Source: Prochlorococcus sp. scB243_495K23
GTDB taxonomy: Bacteria > Cyanobacteriota > Cyanobacteriia > PCC-6307 > Cyanobiaceae
Length of the DNA stretch: 64,000 bases
Direction of reading: 5' to 3'
Assembly: GCA_000635495.1 (NCBI GenBank)
Contig: JFLW01000001.1
Span: 186,001 to 250,000, forward strand
The notes below the pieces were generated by a model that saw only the letters and a list, made by a program, of their open reading frames with translations, was not told the origin of the DNA and searched no databases. Below are positions 39,286 to 47,778 of this stretch, one piece after another; within the stretch, counting starts at the first letter, position 1; every line of letters starts with the position of its first letter. The position numbers were made by a program, and so were the translations under genes.

Positions 39286-39918
39286 TTACCATTCTAAAGA
39301 TTTTGATACAATAGGAAAACTTTTTTTAAAAATAGACTTGCAATTTTGGGCTATGGACTTGTGTTCTTTTTGGGTGCCGTGAGCTGATCTTAAATGAATG
39401 TAATGGATCCATGATCTGCATGATCCAGACATATAGATTCTTGTTGGAGTCGCTAATGGTAAAACAAATCTCGCACATTCTTTGGCTACACCTTCTGCAA
39501 GTAAATCTTCATATAATTCTGAAGCAGCCTGAAAATGTAAACCAATTTTTTCATTAAATCTTTTTTTTAACTCATCAGGGAGATCAGGAATTGAATTTTG
39601 CCTGTTTTTAAAATCTTGACGTCTTAACTCTGGTAAGGGGATATTACCCAATTGAGTACTATCGGCATATCTCTGAGAAAATTCCTGGAAAGTAAATGAT
39701 CTATGTCTTAAAATTTGAGCAGCGATTCCTCTGTTAGTTTCTATTTGCAATGTCATAAATGACTGTTCAAAAACACTCCAATGTTCATTTTTAATGCAAT
39801 AACTCAATAATTTCGAATAGTCTTCATTTTCCTGATTTTTGGGATTACTCACTCTTGCAATGTAAGCCATTGTTTTTTCTGCATCAGGAGTTAGCGAAAT
39901 TAGTTCAACTTTACTCAT
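39286..39918 (-). CDS. thyX: Flavin-dependent thymidylate synthase ThyX
   Basis: Makes dTMP from dUMP using FAD. 210 residues from the ATG at 39916-39918. The ThyX motif RHRxxSxxxxSxR is present in shifted form as RHRSFTFQEFSQRYAD. Prochlorococcus uses ThyX in place of ThyA. It begins one base after the dcd stop, so the two are one transcription unit of dTTP synthesis. Confidence 0.95.
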   Translation of the reverse strand: MSKVELISLTPDAEKTMAYIARVSNPKNQENEDYSKLLSYCIKNEHWSVFEQSFMTLQIETNRGIAAQILRHRSFTFQEFSQRYADSTQLGNIPLPELRRQDFKNRQNSIPDLPDELKKRFNEKIGLHFQAASELYEDLLAEGVAKECARFVLPLATPTRIYMSGSCRSWIHYIHLRSAHGTQKEHKSIAQNCKSIFKKSFPIVSKSLEW

Positions 39919-39919
39919 T

Positions 39920-40513
39920 CTAGATCTTAGCAAGAGTTACTTTTTCTGGTTGGTTTTGATATTTACCTCTTCTATCTTCATAGGTTGTAGAGCACGGATC
40001 ACCTTCAAAAAAGAGTAGTTGGCAAATACCTTCTTCAGCATATATTCTGCAATCTGCACCTGAACTATTACTAAACTCTAAAGTTAGATGACCTTCCCAC
40101 CCTGCCTCTGCAGGCGTTGTATTAACAATAATTCCAAGTCGAGCATAAGTACTTTTCCCTATACAGATTACAGTTATATTTTCTGGAACTTTCATCTTTT
40201 CTAATGCAACTCCTAAACCATAGGAGTGAGCAGGAAGAATAAAAAAGTCTCCATCATCATCATGGTGAAGAATAGTTTTTTCTAAATTATTAGGATTAAA
40301 CTTTTTGGGGTTCATCACAGTCCCAGGGATATGTCTGAAAATTAAGAATTCTTTTGATGAAAGTCTTAAATCATAACCATAAGATGAACATCCGTAACTC
40401 AAAACTGGTTTTTGTTTATTATTAGGCTCAAGATGTCTCACCAAATTTGATTGAAAGGGTTTTATCATACCTTCCGAAGCTTTTTGATTTATCCAGAGAT
40501 CATTTTTTAGCAT
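39920..40513 (-). CDS. dcd: dCTP deaminase
   Basis: Deaminates dCTP to dUTP, supplying dUMP for ThyX. 197 residues with the trimer/catalytic segments STYARLGIIVNTTPAEAGWEGHLTLEFSN (Arg and Glu, given here as the 110-140 region) and the N-terminal SYGCSSYGYDLRLS. It lies between the CobO-like gene (4-base gap) and thyX. Confidence 0.93.
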   Translation of the reverse strand: MLKNDLWINQKASEGMIKPFQSNLVRHLEPNNKQKPVLSYGCSSYGYDLRLSSKEFLIFRHIPGTVMNPKKFNPNNLEKTILHHDDDGDFFILPAHSYGLGVALEKMKVPENITVICIGKSTYARLGIIVNTTPAEAGWEGHLTLEFSNSSGADCRIYAEEGICQLLFFEGDPCSTTYEDRRGKYQNQPEKVTLAKI

Positions 40514-40517
40514 TGTT

Positions 40518-41099
40518 TTATGAGCGAAGTTCGGTGATTTGGTTAGCCATTAGTAATAAATCTTTAGGTATATCTGTACCAGTAAGGATTACATCTCCTG
40601 ATATAAATCGGTTTTCAAGTGTTGAAATCAAATCATCTTTATCGATAATTCTCATGTCAATAGCTAAAAAAATCTCATCAAGTATGATTTGGTCATTCTC
40701 TCCAGACTGTAGTTCTCTTTTACAAAAATTCCATAATTCAGTAGTAGATTCATGAATAGATTTTTTTAAATTTTTATTATTTTCAATTGCTTCAGAATTA
40801 TATTGATCAAAGGAATGTGATGATCTTAACCAAGTTAAATTACCGCATAGCTTTACAGCATGATCAACTCCTTGATTCACCCCTCCTTTCATAAATTGTA
40901 TTAGTAGCACTTTCCTGCCAAGAGCAGCATTTCTTAGAGAGTCTCTAATGACAGATGTGTAGCTACCTCTATATGAAGATTGATAGATTTGAATTTGTCC
41001 GTTTTGTGAAAAATTTTTTACGTTAATTTTTTTAGCAGGATTTGTTTTTACAAGATCAAGATTACGTTTGGAATAAATATGAGATGAACTAATAACCAT
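40518..41099 (-). CDS. CobO/BtuR-like corrinoid adenosyltransferase homologue without P-loop
   Basis: 193 residues. From about residue 35 the fold matches BtuR/CobO: IQIYQSSYRGSYTSVIRDSLRNAALGRKVLLIQFMKGG, then NDQIILDEIFLAIDM and GDVILTGTDIPKDLLLMA. True CobO has a Walker A GxGKTTAA at the start; here the equivalent positions read YRGSYTSV, with no GK[ST]. Whether it still transfers adenosyl to cobalamin is open. The gene heads a thyX-dcd unit, and cobS lies elsewhere in the window; adenosylcobalamin is needed by class II ribonucleotide reductase. Confidence 0.7.
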   Translation of the reverse strand: MVISSSHIYSKRNLDLVKTNPAKKINVKNFSQNGQIQIYQSSYRGSYTSVIRDSLRNAALGRKVLLIQFMKGGVNQGVDHAVKLCGNLTWLRSSHSFDQYNSEAIENNKNLKKSIHESTTELWNFCKRELQSGENDQIILDEIFLAIDMRIIDKDDLISTLENRFISGDVILTGTDIPKDLLLMANQITELRS

Positions 41100-41236
41100 T
41101 ATTTGGATTCTTTCTACATGCAGTATAATTAGAATCTAATGACACTGCATATAGTGTAATTTTACTTAAAAAAGGGTTAAGTAATTTGAAATTGACTGAA
41201 AAAAGCTTGTTGATAAACTGATAAGAATTGAAAATT

Positions 41237-41278
41237 GTTACTGTTGATACAAGATATTTCAGGGTGGCTCCTTAAATT
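41237..41278 (+). promoter_or_regulatory. NtcA-type promoter of ntcA
   Basis: GTT-N8-TAC at 41237-41250, one base from the GTA-N8-TAC consensus and matching GT-N10-AC. A TAAATT (TA-N3-T) -10 box follows at 41273-41278 exactly 22 bases later. This is the classical activated-promoter layout and implies autoregulation. A second candidate -10, TATAAT, occurs at 41124-41129. Confidence 0.7.
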
Positions 41279-41298
41279 TTTTAATAGTCAAGATATTT

Positions 41299-42033
41299 AT
41301 GATACCTGCTTCACGAGGATTCAACCGCTTTAGTTCGCAACATTCCGGACAAAGTAAAGTCAACTCCGTTGGAGAACGTTTTCCAATAAATAGAACTTTA
41401 ATGGAAGTGATTAAAGGTCTAGATGGTGCAAGCACAGAAATGGTAGAGAGGTCTAAAACAATATTCTTCCCTGGAGATCCTGCTGAAAGGGTTTATCTTA
41501 TAAGAAGAGGAGCAGTAAGACTTTCAAGAGTTTATGAGTCAGGTGAAGAAATAACTGTTGCTCTTTTAAGAGAGAATAGTCTCTTTGGTGTTTTATCTCT
41601 TCTAACAGGCCATAGATCCGATCGTTTTTACCATTCCATAGCATTCACAAGAGTTGAAATGATAACAGCACCTGCTAATTCTGTTTTAAGAGCGATAGAG
41701 GAAGATGCATCAGTGGGACTATTACTTTTACAAGGGCTATCAAGTAGGATCCTGCAAACTGAAACAATGATAGAAACTCTTACACATAGAGATATGTCTT
41801 CTCGTTTAGTAAGTTTTTTAATGGTCCTTTGTAGAGACTTTGGAGTTGCTGGTGAAAAAGGTATTACGATAGATTTAAGGCTTTCACATCAGGCAATTGC
41901 TGAAGCCATTGGTTCTACAAGAGTAACCATTACAAGATTATTGGGAGATTTAAAGGATTCAGGGCTTCTTAATATTGAAAGAAAAAAGATCACAGTGTTT
42001 GATCCAATTGCTCTTGCAAAAAGATTTAATTGA
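41299..42033 (+). CDS. ntcA: Global nitrogen regulator NtcA
   Basis: CRP/FNR-family activator that senses 2-oxoglutarate and PII/PipX. 244 residues: a cyclic-nucleotide-like sensor domain ([22 protein letters not shown]), a dimer helix, and a C-terminal winged helix with [24 protein letters not shown], the strongly conserved NtcA recognition helix. The N-terminal tail of about 30 residues before INRTL is variable. It stands behind its own NtcA-type box and is followed by the DUF3084 gene after about 40 bases. Confidence 0.97.
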   Translation: MIPASRGFNRFSSQHSGQSKVNSVGERFPINRTLMEVIKGLDGASTEMVERSKTIFFPGDPAERVYLIRRGAVRLSRVYESGEEITVALLRENSLFGVLSLLTGHRSDRFYHSIAFTRVEMITAPANSVLRAIEEDASVGLLLLQGLSSRILQTETMIETLTHRDMSSRLVSFLMVLCRDFGVAGEKGITIDLRLSHQAIAEAIGSTRVTITRLLGDLKDSGLLNIERKKITVFDPIALAKRFN

Positions 42034-42072
42034 TTCATTATAAATTATGATGTACTGAGTATATGCAAAAGT

Positions 42073-43038
42073 GTGGCTTGGATTTTAATTGTTTTTTTAA
42101 TATTATTAGGGGGATTAATTGCACCATTTGGGGATATTCTTGGAACAAAGATTGGTAAAGCAAGATTTAGCATCTTAAAATTAAGACCGAAAAAAACAGC
42201 AACTATTATTACTATTATTACTGGTGGGTTTATTAGTTCAATATCAATAGGGTTATTGATTTTAGTAAGCGAAGAATTCAGACAAAGGCTTTTTGTTGAT
42301 ATTCCTTTTTTGCAAAAAACTTTAGATGAAAGCAAAAAGGCTTTAATCCCTTTACAGCAAGAGCAAGAGGAACTTGAAGGTAAAATTATTCAAAAAGAAA
42401 AGGAGTTGAATCAATTAAAAAATAATATTAAAGAATTTAGGAGAGGAAATGTTGTTATTAAAAGAGGACAGACTTTATTTATAGCTGAAATCAACTCTAA
42501 CTCAAATGTAAAACGAGACTTTCCAAAAATCTACAATGAAGCTGATAAATTTGTTAGGAAAATTGTTACTCCAACTAATAAAGAAGCAAAAAATATTCTT
42601 TTGTGGAGACCCAGTGATATTTCAAAAATTCAGACAATAGCTTCTAATGGTGGTAATTGGATTTTACTAATCAAATCAGCAACAAATGTCTTAAAAGGTG
42701 ATAACTATGTTTTTGTATCTCCTGATTTATTAGAGAATAAACTAATAGTCAAAAAAGGAGATCTTATTACAAGTTCAATACTGGGGGAAAGTGATTTAAA
42801 TCTTAAATCAATAGATTTACAAATTAAATCAATGCTTAGAGAAACAAGGGATAAAATTAAGTCAAAAGGATCACAAGTAACTGAAATAAAAACAAATGGA
42901 AATTTTATAAAAAAAATTAGAGACTTTCTTCAAGAAAATCAAAATATCAAATTTAAGTTAGAAGTAGTATCTTTGAGAGATAGTAAAACTGTAGAACCCA
43001 TAGTAGTTGAAATCAATATTTTAAAGATTGCATCTTAA
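42073..43038 (+). CDS. DUF3084-family membrane/coiled-coil protein
   Basis: 321 residues with two N-terminal membrane helices (about 2-20 and 37-60), an ILGTKIGKARFSILKLRPKKTATI signature between them, a coiled coil (about 85-130), and a soluble C-terminal domain. This is a cyanobacteria-specific family (DUF3084), function unknown. The start is GTG at 42073. The YqgF-like gene starts directly after its stop, so the pair is an operon. Confidence 0.8.
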   Translation: MAWILIVFLILLGGLIAPFGDILGTKIGKARFSILKLRPKKTATIITIITGGFISSISIGLLILVSEEFRQRLFVDIPFLQKTLDESKKALIPLQQEQEELEGKIIQKEKELNQLKNNIKEFRRGNVVIKRGQTLFIAEINSNSNVKRDFPKIYNEADKFVRKIVTPTNKEAKNILLWRPSDISKIQTIASNGGNWILLIKSATNVLKGDNYVFVSPDLLENKLIVKKGDLITSSILGESDLNLKSIDLQIKSMLRETRDKIKSKGSQVTEIKTNGNFIKKIRDFLQENQNIKFKLEVVSLRDSKTVEPIVVEINILKIAS

Positions 43039-43476
43039 ATGCCAAGAGTTATAACTATTGATCCTGGGAAAAGTAAATGCGGCTTAGTAATAGCTGAAAT
43101 AAGTGAAAAAAAAGTTTATAAAGCGATTATTCTTAAAAGTGAATTACTAGAGAATTATGTCAGACATTTAATTGCCGCTGAGGATATATCACAAATTATT
43201 ATTGGCAATGGTACTACCAGTAAAGAAATCAAAGAAAAACTAATTTTTTTTAAAAAAGAAATAATAACTTTTGAGGAAAAAAATACTACCTTCAGGGCTA
43301 AAGCAAGATATTTCGAACTTTTTCCAATTAGTGGCCTGAAGTTTTTAGTTCCTAGAGAGGTTTTTATTCTTAATAAAAACCTTGATGCGATATCAGCATT
43401 GATAATTTTAGAAGATTATTGCAAAACGAAGTTTACTTTGAATCAAAATATAGATTTTAAAACTTGGCTGAAATAG
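43039..43476 (+). CDS. RNase H-fold YqgF/RuvX-like nuclease
   Basis: 145 residues of RNase H-like fold: the N-terminal MPRVITIDPGKSKCGLVIAE carries the first catalytic Asp and Gly, IIIGNGTTSKEI and a C-terminal NLDAISALIIL Asp complete the triad. It resembles YqgF/RuvX (pre-16S rRNA nuclease) but is not the canonical form. The start ATG abuts the DUF3084 stop. The last 20 bases overlap the convergent DUF3146 gene. Confidence 0.7.
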   Translation: MPRVITIDPGKSKCGLVIAEISEKKVYKAIILKSELLENYVRHLIAAEDISQIIIGNGTTSKEIKEKLIFFKKEIITFEEKNTTFRAKARYFELFPISGLKFLVPREVFILNKNLDAISALIILEDYCKTKFTLNQNIDFKTWLK

Positions 43477-43714
43477 TGAACTTATATTCATTCCCTGTTT
43501 CTAATTCATAATCTTTTTTCAGTAAAAATTTCAATAAAGCATTTTCAATTAATGCTCTTCCTAATGGTGGATTTACCTTTAATAGACCTTTATTAAAGGA
43601 GTATGTAAAAGTCCATTTAAATTGACTAGCTTCCACAACACCCTGAATTTGCTTTTTTGAGAAGCAATATTCCTTAACACTTACATTTGCAATAGTTTCA
43701 GGTTTTGAACGCAT
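43457..43714 (-). CDS. DUF3146-family protein
   Basis: 85 residues with the family pattern KKQIQGVVEASQFKWTFTYSF, LKVNPPLGRALIENAL and YELETGNEYKFTI. A cyanobacteria-only family of unknown function, probably a small beta fold. It overlaps the 3' end of the YqgF-like gene and follows pth after 3 bases. Confidence 0.78.
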   Translation of the reverse strand: MRSKPETIANVSVKEYCFSKKQIQGVVEASQFKWTFTYSFNKGLLKVNPPLGRALIENALLKFLLKKDYELETGNEYKFTISAKF

Positions 43715-43717
43715 TTG

Positions 43718-44320
43718 TTAAGGTTGGTCTTTGTCAAAAGAGTTTAATTCATTAATTATATATTCTTCTTTTTTAGTATTTAGTTGTTCGAGTGATTCTA
43801 TTACTCTCTTGTATACTTTATCCAATATTGATTTTTCTTCTAGAGAAATATTTCCTAATACATGTGAAATGGTATTGATATTATTTTTTCCTTTTATTAG
43901 AGGAGGTGATCCAATACCAATTCTTATTCTTTTAAAGTTTTGTGTCTGTAATTGTTCAATGATACTTTTCAGCCCGTTATGTCCACCTGAGCTTCCTTTT
44001 CTTCTAAATCTTATTTTTCCAAGGGGAAGATCTTTATCATCGACTATTATGAAAATCTGATCTAAATTTATTTTGTACCAATCAACTATTGCTCTGACAG
44101 CATCACCACTGTTGTTCATAAACGTATTTGGTAAAAATAGCCTGAAATTAGAATCATTGATTTGAAATTCCGAGCAAGAACTTTTAAGCTTATCTTTTAA
44201 TAAAAAATTTGAATTATATTTTTTCGAAAAATTTTCAAGCAGTAAAAAACCTATATTATGCCTACTTTTTGAGTATTTTTTACCAGGATTTCCCAATCCA
44301 ATTAAAAATATTTCTTTCAT
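43718..44320 (-). CDS. pth: Peptidyl-tRNA hydrolase
   Basis: Frees tRNA from drop-off peptidyl-tRNA. 200 residues with GLGNPGKKYSKSRHNIGF (catalytic His about 22), PNTFMNNSGDAV, and DDKDLPLGKIRFRRKGSSGGHNGL. It lies downstream of psbH on the same strand, separated by the psbH terminator. Confidence 0.95.
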   Translation of the reverse strand: MKEIFLIGLGNPGKKYSKSRHNIGFLLLENFSKKYNSNFLLKDKLKSSCSEFQINDSNFRLFLPNTFMNNSGDAVRAIVDWYKINLDQIFIIVDDKDLPLGKIRFRRKGSSGGHNGLKSIIEQLQTQNFKRIRIGIGSPPLIKGKNNINTISHVLGNISLEEKSILDKVYKRVIESLEQLNTKKEEYIINELNSFDKDQP

Positions 44321-44393
44321 TTTTTATTTCTAAATCTCTTTTTTTTGAGAATTATGAATATATACAAACTATAACTGATTAATAAAAACAAAA

Positions 44394-44437
44394 ATAAAAA
44401 AAGTTATTTGGCAATTTTCACATTAACCAAATAACTT
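44394..44437 (-). terminator. psbH intrinsic terminator
   Basis: On the minus strand AAGTTATTTGG pairs with CCAAATAACTT (44427-44437 with 44401-44411) around a 15-base loop and runs into a T-rich tract. An 11-bp stem, 20 bases after the psbH stop. Confidence 0.8.
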
Positions 44438-44457
44438 CTTAAGAAAATTTCAGAAAT

Positions 44458-44658
44458 CTAGTTTCCGTTCCAATCTACTGAAAAACCTTGTAGCAGTAAG
44501 GATTGGTTATAGATTTGTAGAAGAATAACTAAGAATACCAAAAGTAGTAGACCAATTACTGTCATGACAGGAACTGCTCCCCAACCAGGTACAACTTTTC
44601 CTTGACCAGAATTGCCGATTGCTTTTAAAAGACTTCCTAATGCTGTTTTTTGACCCAT
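44458..44658 (-). CDS. psbH: Photosystem II protein PsbH
   Basis: 66 residues with one membrane helix (about 30-50) and the conserved N-terminal [26 protein letters not shown]. It stabilises PSII assembly and the QB site. It lacks the N-terminal phosphothreonine extension of plants. Divergent from psbN with 80 bases between starts. Confidence 0.96.
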
Positions 44659-44738
44659 GTTAAATTCACAAAATCAGATATTATTTCGCTATTGTATAAG
44701 AACTAATACATAAATTGTTTACAAACTTAGCAAAATTG

Positions 44739-44891
44739 ATGCAAACTTTATCATCAGCTCCTGATCCTGCAGTTTCTATAGCTGTAACAATTCTTGCCCT
44801 ACTTTTAGCTTTGACCGGTTTTGGTCTTTGGACTGCCTTTGGACCTAAAGCCGCAAAGCTTACTGATCCTTGGGATGATCATGATGATTAA
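44739..44891 (+). CDS. psbN: PsbN, PSII assembly factor
   Basis: 50 residues: one membrane helix (VSIAVTILALLLALTGFGLW) and the typical tail FGPKAAKLTDPWDDHDD. PsbN is a thylakoid protein needed for PSII reaction-centre assembly and repair and is normally divergent from psbH, as here. Too short for most automatic calls; the ATG and stop are unambiguous. Confidence 0.96.
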   Translation: MQTLSSAPDPAVSIAVTILALLLALTGFGLWTAFGPKAAKLTDPWDDHDD

Positions 44892-44999
44892 TATCTCTTA
44901 AAGTATTTCAAAATTTACCAAAAATACAAAAAGTAAACAATTAATCATAGTTTAATTATAAATTTAATAAAATATAAATCTGTCAGCACTTGTAATTCC

Positions 45000-45128
45000 A
45001 TGCTCGCCTTAAAAATTTCTGTTTACACTATCGTCTTTTTCTTTGTTGGAATATTTCTTTTCGGATTTTTAGCAAGTGACCCAACAAGAACCCCAAACAG
45101 AAAAGACCTAGAAAGTCCTCAGGATTAA
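45000..45128 (+). CDS. psbI: Photosystem II protein PsbI
   Basis: 42 residues starting [19 protein letters not shown], one membrane helix, and the stromal tail [16 protein letters not shown]. PsbI contacts D1 and CP43. The ATG is at 45000-45002. It follows psbN by about 110 bases and precedes the OstA-like gene by 22 bases. Confidence 0.96.
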
Positions 45129-45150
45129 TTTTTTTAATTAAATTCTTAAA

Positions 45151-47154
45151 TTGATTTTAGGTATATCAAAAAAAGTAATATTTTTCTCTTTTCTTTTTAT
45201 TAATTTTATTCAGCCATCAAGATCAGCTGAATTATCAACAATTAATAAAGATATCAATAATCGGAATATAAAGTTAACTTCATCAAAAGCATCTAATTTT
45301 GATAATTCATCAAATTATCAAGATAAATCTCTTAGTAATAATTTTGATGATTTTAACGATTATGTAAAATTTTTAAAGAAAAAAACAGATTCACTTTTGG
45401 TTGCTAAAGTCGAAAATCAACAAGAGTTAATAATTCAATCGGATAAACAGTCCGAAATAAGTGATGTTATTTATGCAGAGGGCAATGTGTCCGTTTCTTA
45501 TAAAGGCAAACTTTTCAAAGCTGATAAATTAATATACGACAAGTTAAATCAAAAAATTGAAGCAAGAGGCAATATAACATTCATATTAGGAGATCAAATC
45601 TTTAGAGTTTCACAACTTGAATACAGCTTTATTAGTGAAAAAGGTTATCTATTAGATGTTAAGGGCGTTATTAATACCAATACCTTGATTAATGACATAT
45701 CTTCAAATTTCAGCTTATCAGATTCTAAAAAGTTAGAAAATTTAATTGATTTAAATAAAAAGGAAGTTATAAATACTCCTGAAAATGTGCAGAATTGGTT
45801 GTTTTTTACAGAAAAAATGACCATAGATGGAGATAAGTGGAAGAGTAAGAAGGCTATTTTTAGTAATGATTTACTTGAATTTAAACAAGCAAAATTAGCA
45901 ATAAATTCATTGGAAGTTTTTCCTATTAATGAAAAACTTAGATTTAAATCCTCATTAAATTATTTAATACTTGACGAAAAAGTATCAATCCCCTTTTGGT
46001 TAGGAAGTAGAAATTTTGATTTTAAAAAGGTTCAACCTGCAAATACATGGAACTTTGGATATGAAAATTTAGATAAGGATGGGTATTTTATCGGGAGGAG
46101 AATTAACTCAATAGACATTTATGATGATTTTGTTCTTGATTTAGAACCTCAATTCTTGATTCAACGCTCACTAAAAGGCTATACAAAAAGTTTTGTAAAT
46201 AAGGGGGAATCAATAACTTCAGATAGGGTTAAGAGAAATTCAAGTTTTGAAGATTATTTTGCTCTAAAATCCCAGATAAAAGGCACGTTAAAAAATTGGG
46301 ATTTAGAAATAGAAAAGAATTTAAATTCTCTTGATTTTAATAAATTTTCAGATGCATTTAGATTTAACACCAAATTGAGTAAAGAAATTGATTTATTAGA
46401 TTCAGTATGGGAAAAAAGTTTTTTTGGAGTTTATAGAGAGAGGATTTGGAATGGTTCATTAGGTGAAGCAGAAATTTACTCTGGTTATGGTTCAAGATTG
46501 CAAAAAGAAAATACTTGGATTACTGATGGCATCAAAAAGTCAGAATTTTTATCTTTAGTTTTGGCCAACATAACAGCAGAGGCTTTAAATACAAAAAATC
46601 TTGTAACTAACCTAAAAGGTAATTTGTTTTATTCTCTTGATCAGAAATTTCCAATTAGTATTGTAAATCCTGAAAAGAAATCTATTGATATTTCATATAA
46701 GTACATTCCTGAACCAATCTCTAAAGGATTAAGTCTTAATACAAGATTAGAAGCATCATATTCTTTCTATGAAAATGGACATCATCAAGAATATTTAGGG
46801 CTAGGTGTAGGCCCAGAATTAACATTTGGTAATTTTAAAAACAAAACTTTTGACTATACTCGTATAAGTCTTTTACCTTTTTATAAATTTGATAGTGGCG
46901 CAAGTGTTTTTAAGTTTGATCAGAATTATGAGAACTTAACCTTAAATATTTCTTATGATCAGCAATTATATGGACCAATTATTCTCAAAAGTTTTGGAAT
47001 TTTGAATTTAACAAAAGATTCAAATGATTATGGTGAATTTATAGATTCTAAAATTTCTTTAAATTGGAAAAAAAGATCCTATGAAGTTGGTATTTTTTAT
47101 CAACCTCATAACCAAGCAGGGGGAATCTCTTTCAAGTTATTTGGATTTAAATAG
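45151..47154 (+). CDS. OstA/LptD-like outer-membrane protein (DUF3769)
   Basis: 667 residues with a signal peptide (ISKKVIFFSFLFINFIQPSRSA), an LptA/OstA-like beta-jellyroll (about 90-190, with VIYAEGNVSVSYKGKLFKADKLIY and IEARGNITF), and a long C-terminal region of alternating beta strands ending in the outer-membrane-type FKLFGFK. The cyanobacterial relatives carry DUF3769 and are proposed to take part in LPS export. The start is TTG at 45151; no ATG is available near the signal peptide. Confidence 0.75.
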   Translation: MILGISKKVIFFSFLFINFIQPSRSAELSTINKDINNRNIKLTSSKASNFDNSSNYQDKSLSNNFDDFNDYVKFLKKKTDSLLVAKVENQQELIIQSDKQSEISDVIYAEGNVSVSYKGKLFKADKLIYDKLNQKIEARGNITFILGDQIFRVSQLEYSFISEKGYLLDVKGVINTNTLINDISSNFSLSDSKKLENLIDLNKKEVINTPENVQNWLFFTEKMTIDGDKWKSKKAIFSNDLLEFKQAKLAINSLEVFPINEKLRFKSSLNYLILDEKVSIPFWLGSRNFDFKKVQPANTWNFGYENLDKDGYFIGRRINSIDIYDDFVLDLEPQFLIQRSLKGYTKSFVNKGESITSDRVKRNSSFEDYFALKSQIKGTLKNWDLEIEKNLNSLDFNKFSDAFRFNTKLSKEIDLLDSVWEKSFFGVYRERIWNGSLGEAEIYSGYGSRLQKENTWITDGIKKSEFLSLVLANITAEALNTKNLVTNLKGNLFYSLDQKFPISIVNPEKKSIDISYKYIPEPISKGLSLNTRLEASYSFYENGHHQEYLGLGVGPELTFGNFKNKTFDYTRISLLPFYKFDSGASVFKFDQNYENLTLNISYDQQLYGPIILKSFGILNLTKDSNDYGEFIDSKISLNWKKRSYEVGIFYQPHNQAGGISFKLFGFK

Positions 47155-47778
47155 TTAAGAATAATGAGAGTTAAATTTAATATAAGGTAATTGGTTAAAT
47201 TTATTTTCTATTAAATTTTCATTGTCAAGTAGTGTTGAAGTAGCATCCCATTCTCCCGATAAAAACATTTTTCTTGAGCTTTCCCTAATCTCAAGATTTA
47301 AATTTAAATCTTTTGATTTTGCTAGGGATTTTTTCAGATCAATTTCTAAAAATAAAAATTGATTATCGCAATAGTTTTGCATTTCTTCTATGGATTTTTT
47401 AGGTAACGTAAAACATGGAATTCCGATTGCAATACAGTTACTGTAAAAAATATCGGCGAAACTCTCTCCTATAATTGCTTTTATACCCCATCTCATAAGC
47501 GCTTGGGGAGCATGTTCTCTGCTTGAACCACATCCAAAATTGCTATTAACAATTAGTATTGATGCATTTTTGTTTTCCTCAAGATCAAAAGGATGCCTTC
47601 CTTTTAAAGTTTTTCTATCGTCTTCAAAAACAGATTCACCCAATGAATCAAAGTTAACACACTTTAAAAAACGCGCTGGAATTATTCGATCTGTATCAAT
47701 GTCATTACCAATCAACGGGATACATTGCCCGTTAATATTTGAAATTTTTCCAATTGGCTGGGTAAACTCTGATTTCAT
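47155..47778 (-). CDS. leuD: 3-isopropylmalate dehydratase small subunit
   Basis: With LeuC it isomerises 2-isopropylmalate to 3-isopropylmalate in leucine synthesis. 207 residues with IPLIGNDIDTDRIIPARFLK and the NFGCGSSREHAPQAL swivel-domain motif. The start overlaps the leuC stop by one base (TAATG), so translation is coupled. Confidence 0.95.
   Translation of the reverse strand: MKSEFTQPIGKISNINGQCIPLIGNDIDTDRIIPARFLKCVNFDSLGESVFEDDRKTLKGRHPFDLEENKNASILIVNSNFGCGSSREHAPQALMRWGIKAIIGESFADIFYSNCIAIGIPCFTLPKKSIEEMQNYCDNQFLFLEIDLKKSLAKSKDLNLNLEIRESSRKMFLSGEWDATSTLLDNENLIENKFNQLPYIKFNSHYS

Noticed and set aside
42045-42335. Minus-strand ORF over the DUF3084 start
   Set aside because: A shadow frame of the membrane helices of the plus-strand gene.
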